This document shows, in pieces, positions 58,211-64,000 of a DNA stretch of 64,000 nucleotides. The translations under genes were made by a program, and so were the position numbers. Under the pieces are notes generated by a model, which was not told the origin of the DNA, did not search any database, and was given only the letters and a program-made list of their open reading frames with translations. Origin of the DNA: Quercus robur (taxonomy: Eukaryota; Streptophyta; Magnoliopsida; Fagales; Fagaceae); contig NC_065535.1 in assembly GCF_932294415.1 (NCBI RefSeq), positions 13,300,282 through 13,364,281 on the forward strand, read 5' to 3'. How positions within the stretch are numbered: the stretch's first letter is position 1; every line of letters starts with the position of its first letter.

Positions 58211-59600
58211 CACACACATATTTACATACTTTTGTGATCATGTTTGTGAAGGTAGGTACTAATCATCTGCAAATAGATAGTGACAGTACATGTTGAATCA
58301 TAAGAGTCTTGTTTGAGATGAAATTCCTCACGATTGTTTTGTTGTGGGATAGATTTTGTCAATCAACAAAGAAGAGACCTTTTACGGTGAAGACTAATTA
58401 CAGATGTTTTAAACTTTTTTTTGGACAATTCAGATAGTACAGATGTTTATAATTTACTCAAGCTCTTTTGAAACATGATTTGTAATTTATTTATGCCTAG
58501 ACATGGCTTTAACACTATGTCAAATTATGAAATTCGATTGGTATTCTTCCTTTTCGGGCTCCTCATTGCAGATTGAGTGACTGTTCTCATGGTCCTATAA
58601 TCCTATTGCTTTCTACCAAAAACAAAATCCTATTGCACAAAATGACAGCCCCAGTCATTTAATACTTTGCAACGATAGAAAGAACATTTTATCAAGAATT
58701 TTGTAGCACAATTGGTACTTTTTGTGTTTTCAAGAAAGACATCCATGATTCAAATTCCAGTTCCCCAAACTATCCAAGCAAGTAAAAAAGAAGTAGAAAT
58801 CACATGATTATTGCCAATTAACAGTCTGATTAGTTTTTTTTTTTGTGTGGACAAATTGTAAAACTTCAGTCCATCAGACCATCAACAATCATTCAATCTA
58901 CCCATGCCTTTATTTTTCAATTTTGGCTACTTAGGAAGGAAGCTTTTCTTTTTTGATTGTGAAGTATTTAGGAAGTAAGGAGGTTATTTGATAAAAAAAA
59001 ATATCTTCAATTTATAAGAAATTAATAACAATAGGAAGCTTTCTTACATTTCAAATAAAGTTAAGAGATTTAGCAGACATCATAAAGCAAGTGATAGTTT
59101 AAGGTGGGATTTTTTTTTTTTTTTGGATGACATAAGTGTCCCTAACCCGATAAACTTCCATTAATTTCATATTAACAACATACTTAACCAAAGACTTCTG
59201 GGAAAAGAGGAGAACCATAAGACTTCCATGAAAGAGGTTTGGAGTAGAAATCTGGGAAAGAGAAACTTAAAAGTTAATACTAAGAGAAAAGACTTATTTT
59301 TATTATTTTAATTCTAATCATGCAAAAATTATTTCATGACAAAATAATTAAACAGAATACATTCTACAAAAATAATAATAATAATAATACAGAATACTGA
59401 GGAACAAGATGAATATTTCCAATGAAGGTTTAAAATGTGAGAAGCATTAATATCATCAAGCTCGTCACCAGTAGTGAGGTTAACCTGGGAGGGCCATCAA
59501 ATGAACCGGTGAAGGGGAACACAAATGCACTGCCATGGGGAGCAACACTTCTCTCAGTTCCATTTTACTCTCAAGCCCAGACCTGTGTAAATAACACATC
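58211..59600. other. intergenic region between convergent genes
   Basis: Holds the 3' UTRs of the UPF0496 gene (+) and the Abitram gene (-), plus one SINE-like fragment. No further coding sequence recognised. Confidence 0.5.
58695..58795 (+). mobile_element. tRNA-derived SINE-like fragment
   Basis: A-box-like tagcacaattggta and B-box-like gattcaaattcc about 45 bp apart. Confidence 0.4.
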
Positions 59601-59608
59601 CCAATGAT

Positions 59609-62600
59609 TTAACATTCTCTCAATTTCTTATACTCTTCAAGGCCCAGTAACGATCCCTTGACTTTGAGCCAATCTGCTGGTTTTGGCATGATAATGGCAA
59701 TGTATCCTTCTCTATCTGCCTGGACAAAAAAAAGGCAGATGAACTAGAATTATGAACAATAAGTACAAGATACAAATGACAGCTGAAAAATAAATAACCA
59801 TAATCACTATCATTTATCATATCACAATTTTTTAATTACCAGTTATACATGCACCTAACATAATAGATCTTGAACTCACACCACACATTCCATCCTTTTA
59901 TTATGGGAGGAGATGATATTTTAGCTAGAGCTCATTGGCAAAAATCACTTTCACATAACATGAACTCAAACTAAAGGTAAATCAATGCCATGGTTCCTGA
60001 GGAGGTCCTCAAATGCGGGAGACTCGGTCTGGAATTAGATAAGAAGACTTCAAAAACGTATTCATGCATTTAGAAGCGAGATGCTTGAAAAATCACCCTC
60101 TCTTTTTTGATAAAGTAGCAAGCAGTTTATTGAAAAATCATGAAATGCTAGGGAAATCACCATCCCACCATTTTTTAGGTGGATCAATTGCATACAACCT
60201 GTGTACAGGTTCTCTCTTTTCTATTAAAAAACTTTAATTACTTCTATAAACCTCAAGGAGTTGGCTTAGTGGTTCTTTCGAGTCCAAATCTTCTGTCCCA
60301 CTTTTCCTACTCCACCCTATACTCCACCAATAAAAACTTGCCACATGTTCACCTAATTAATTAATTACTACCATTAATTAATAATGGTAGTATTAATAAG
60401 TCAATAACGGTAGTATTTAATTAATTAGGTGAACATGTGGTAAGTTTTTATTGGTGGAGCATAGAGTGGAGCAAGAAAAGTGGGACAGAAGATTTGGACT
60501 CGGTTCTTAAGGCCTCATGATATCTATGAGATCCTGGGCCTGAAAGAGGGAATAGTCGGATACTTGAAGAGGTATGGATACCCTAGTTTGTCAATAATAA
60601 TAATAAAATTACCATCTTCATGCGTCATCACTGCCATTAATTGCAACAGTATGAGAACAACCTAATTCTACATGGCCACCACCACACTTCTCATCCCTTC
60701 CGTATAATAATTCTTATTTCCTTGGGTGTCAATCAACTGATTTTCTATACACTAGACATCTCAAAAAATTGTCTTATAAGTCTCCTTGATAATTTTCTAG
60801 ACAGCTGAACCTACCAATACATTCTACTTCATTGGATTAGCTTAGGGTTAGATTAACTTCATAGAACTGCAACCACATGTTTGTTGAAACACCAATGATG
60901 AAGTTCATGAAGAAACTATAAAAAAACAAAAAAAAAAATTGCAACTAAAATAGAAATTCAAGATTCCTCATTTCTTTGCATAACAATTAAGTGCACCTGG
61001 GAGGTGTTTAACCCATAAAAAAAGCATATGTAACCTACAAACACAACACCAAGCATGCACAGACGCACATACAGAGATTGTATATTTTCCCCAAGTACCC
61101 TATAGAAAGCCATCTTCTAGACGCAAACTAGTACTAATTTGTATTCTAGAATATGACAGAGCATTTACTACAGCTTTAAGCTTCTATTCTCACCATTCTC
61201 TCACCCTTTTTAATATTAATTCTATTTTTTACATTAATTTCAACGCTTAAGGTTGTCATATCTTGCATAATTAGTTGGGCTGCATCTTCTAAGTATATTT
61301 TCCAATAAACTTTCTCACTTGTATAGAGATAACGCAGGAGTGCATAATCTTTATTTTTTTTGGAAAACGTATGCCAAAGCAAATGCCTTGCCAGCACTGG
61401 ATATACCCTTTTCTAAAACTAATATTGGTAAGACCCATCTTGTTATGTTATGCATGCTGGGTACTAAAATTAAAGCTGCATGCATCCAGGGTCTTGATTC
61501 CACAACCTTACCTTCCATCACATTTTTATGGGGTAGTAAATGACATTTGGGCTAGAGCTCAATGGCCTACCACAGAATCGAACTTGACAAATAAATAAAT
61601 TGCTAAGGAATCTAATAGCTATAGATCATGAAATATTCAATTATACCCCAAGGGATAGCACAATCAATTAGAGACCACTCCTTGTGAAGCAGAGGTCACT
61701 AGTTTGAACCTCGCCTTACCCCTCCCCCTAGGGGCCAAAACTTATAAATTAAAATTTAAAAAAATTATGAAATATTCAATTATACAAAGAGCTAAATGGC
61801 AATTGAACTTATGGCTAATGTTTCTTTTATTTAAAATATAATGAAGGAAACAGTCAAGAGCACAATGCTCCAATTTCTAAAAATTTGAAAATTGCCCAGT
61901 GAAAAAGCTAATGTAAACATGTAATATGAAAAAAGATTATAAACCAGAGGAGGACTTGAAGTGCAGCAAAAATTCAAGACAGATATATTATACAACTAAT
62001 TATACTATATGAACTTTGAGTTAGTATAAAAGGTTAATTATTCTCACCGATGAATTAAGCAATCCCGGCTGCTTGATTAACCTATCATTGACTTCTAATA
62101 GAGAGCCTTTCACACAACATCTGTCAAGCCACTACAACCTCTTAACTTTATATCAAAAGAATTTAGAAGCAAATACAAATAAAACACCCCCCAAAAGGGA
62201 AAGGAGAGTTAAGGAAGAACTGAAGAAGATACCTACCTCACAATATAAGAAGCATCATCCGTGTTAACTTTACACAAAGCTGAGTTGGACTCAAAGTGCT
62301 GTGCATTCTGCAAAAGAACATCTCCGATTTTAATCAAGTATAGGCTTGAAAGCGGACGTGAAAGTATGAAACAAATCATCAAGAAGGAAAATGAGTACTC
62401 ATGAAAAAGTAATTTATACACATTTGAAGCTATATAATAGGCTATATATACTCCAAAGAGCGCAATAGTTTCAGCCTCTAAAAATACAATAGTAGAAGCA
62501 TACTTTATATCACAAAACAACTTAATATGATGCACCAAGTCGTGCTGAAAACTGATTTATATAGACCTATACCCAAATGACTCTTTTCATCTTGAGATTA

Positions 62601-63445
62601 GAATTGCACAGCAGTATTTTTCTAAAATCTGCAGCAGAGAATGTTACGTAATTTAAATAATATTTTAGAATTACCTTCCAAACATTAATTTGATTTCTGA
62701 ATTCCATGCATTAAAAGATTAAAAAAATATAAATATAAATCTCTTCTCTTAATGTTAGAACTTAGAAACTTAAAACACTAACATGAATTCAAATGATAAT
62801 AATAGCAAACTAATTTCTTCAAATAATGGATGCATTGCTTTAGTACCTTCTTGCGCTTTCCGGTGACCTTGATGCCGCTGCGATCAGACTTCCCAACGTT
62901 GAAATCAACGGCCGTGATACCACTTGTATCTTTAAACGCCACATGCGTCCGAGCCAATCCAATCACACACAATCTATTATTTAAAATTAAAAAAAAAAAA
63001 AAAAAAAAATCAATTATCAAGATTATGAAATTTCTCCAATTTAACATACAATACCAAAAAAAAAAGCAAGATAGGTAATGTACCCATTGGCATGGCGATA
63101 AACGTACTGATCGTGTCCTGGCTTCGTGAAATCTAAAAATTTCAAAAAATCGAAATCAGTGAAACTTCGTGAAATCAGTTGAGTGGAACATTTAGTTAAG
63201 TAATCGATTTTGATTTCTCAGCAATAAGATCACAACAGAATAAAGTAATGTGTGTGTGTGTGTGGTTATGTCGTACCTGGAGCGAAATAGGAGACGAAAT
63301 TGGATTCAATGGCAGAGGGAGGAGTGAGAGGGAGATCGCGTACGTCAGGTACGAGAATCCTATGTAATGAGTCTTGTTCTTGTTCCTGTTCGTGTTCGTG
63401 TTCGTGTTCTAGATTTATTGTGTGGTCGACGCTGTGGTCCTTCAT
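59609..63445 (-). CDS. ABITRAM: Abitram / FAM206 family protein
   Basis: Six exons on the minus strand, 63445-63277, 63132-63084, 62973-62847, 62307-62237, 62120-62048 and 59719-59609, all with GT-AG junctions in phase, give 199 aa. Residues ~12-26 form a Glu-His/Glu-Gln repeat (EHEHEHEQEQEQ) encoded by a hexanucleotide repeat. The core has the family blocks FTKPGHDQYVYRHANGLCVIGLA, VDFNVGKSDRSG, KVTGKRKK, CCVKGSLLEVNDRLI and GYIAIIMPKPADWL. In animals the homologue (Simiate/Abitram) binds actin and affects transcription and growth in neurons; the plant role is not known. Family length is about 180-200 aa, so it looks complete. Intron 5 (59720-62047) carries a SINE and a foldback MITE. Confidence 0.92.
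60280..60501. mobile_element. foldback MITE in Abitram intron 5
   Basis: The arms gagtccaaatcttctgtccc and gggacagaagatttggactc are perfect inverted repeats; pairing continues through 'actccaccaataaaaacttg' and 'cacatgttcacctaattaat'. About 222 bp. The flanks ggttctttc / ggttcttaa match at 7 of 9, suggesting a target-site duplication. Confidence 0.7.
61647..61766 (+). mobile_element. SINE with a 19-bp target-site duplication, Abitram intron 5
   Basis: The 120-bp body has an A-box-like tagcacaatcaattaga, a B-box-like ctagtttgaacctcg, a 'ccctaggggccaaaact' 3' part and an A-rich tail. It is flanked by an exact 19-bp direct repeat, atgaaatattcaattatac (61628-61646 and 61767-61785). This is the signature of LINE-driven SINE insertion. 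It belongs to the same family as the element at 24666-24790. Confidence 0.8.
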
Positions 63446-64000
63446 TGAAATCTAAACAAGATTTTGTTTGAATAGGATCGAGGCCGGTCCGTACAATTTC
63501 AACAAAGCTTGGCTCCTTTCAGTTTCAGTGCGTGAGCTTGAGCTTGAGCTTGAGTCAAAGGTCGCTATGGCGGCTGTAGGTTCGGTTCTGTGTTGTGTTG
63601 TGTTGTGTTCGGTTCGCCCGAGTAGTCGGGTTTTGGGCTAAGCTGGTTTTAGTAATTGGGCTTGAAATTAGCGACCCTTTTATGCGTTTCAAATGGCAGA
63701 ATAATGGGCCGGGCTCAGACTAAATATCGGCCCTGAATTCAACAATCAGGCCTGGCCGGCTATAAAGCCCGTTAAGAAGTGTATGCGAGAGAACGACTTG
63801 TATGTTTTCTTCTTCTTCTTCTTTTTTCCTAATTATCCACTGGTAGGGTAGCACAGTTTTATACAGAAATGACACGTAGCTTTATATTATTATTATTATT
63901 ATTATTGAATGACGATTTATAATTTTAGCGTAGCTATTTTGGAACGGACTCGGCTGGCACTGGACCTTTGTGATGGCGACCTAAAATGGGCATCTATCAT
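63446..64000. other. Abitram upstream region with simple repeats
   Basis: Includes a (gagctt)n run near 63534-63553, a (tgtgt)n-like run near 63588-63611, (ttc)n near 63810-63829 and (att)n near 63886-63905. No TATA box in the expected place on the minus strand and no second gene recognised. Confidence 0.5.

Overview
The window is nuclear DNA of a flowering plant, almost certainly a woody eudicot; an oak or chestnut relative is a guess I cannot prove. Support: AT-rich DNA, GT-AG introns inside every host gene, a nuclear-encoded plastid-targeted biotin carboxylase, a plant plasma-membrane aquaporin, a plant-only UPF0496 protein, and many plant transposable elements (Copia, Tat-like Ty3/Gypsy, solo LTRs, MITEs, a Pack-MULE, Helitron ends, SINEs). 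I see no prokaryotic genes, no CRISPR array, and no rRNA or tRNA genes.

Five host genes look intact, with exons resolved to the base. (1) + strand 7409-12855: a cinnamyl-alcohol/mannitol-dehydrogenase-like zinc alcohol dehydrogenase, 6 exons, 357 aa. (2) - strand 25945-13937: the biotin carboxylase subunit of plastid acetyl-CoA carboxylase (CAC2/accC), 16 coding exons, 536 aa, plus a 5'-UTR intron. (3) + strand 37736-38993: a PIP2 aquaporin, 4 exons, 281 aa. (4) + strand 56828-58210: a UPF0496 membrane protein, 2 exons, 373 aa. (5) - strand 63445-59609: an Abitram/FAM206 homologue, 6 exons, 199 aa. They share no pathway; this is ordinary dispersed plant gene order.

Layout. 1-7300: repeat-rich, with a tandem duplication, MITEs, a Pack-MULE carrying a decayed piece of the 26S proteasome ATPase gene RPT2 inside a ~200-bp tandem array, and a nearly perfect 268-bp palindrome. 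7300-12900: the dehydrogenase gene with repeat-filled introns. 13900-26350: CAC2, followed upstream by a decanucleotide minisatellite (26400-26960). 27000-32000: AT-rich spacer with MITEs, a LINE 3' end and a SINE. 32049-37190: a Copia element with TSD, facing away from the aquaporin promoter it landed in. 39400-40783: a MITE and a solo LTR. 41030-45955: a Tat-like fossil with an antisense additional ORF, two minisatellites and a remarkable density of the pentamer CCGTC/GACGG. 45953-46240: a second large foldback. 46400-50570: spacer. 50583-55773: a solo LTR, a short two-LTR element nested in a MITE, and Helitron-like ends, the last two together splitting an older tandem repeat. 56700-63445: the last two genes.

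The most unusual items are the Pack-MULE with RPT2, the two related foldbacks, the pentamer-enriched Tat fossil with a 46-bp palindromic minisatellite, and the nested block at 51.6-55.8 kb. All boundaries were read by eye; no alignment or search was run.
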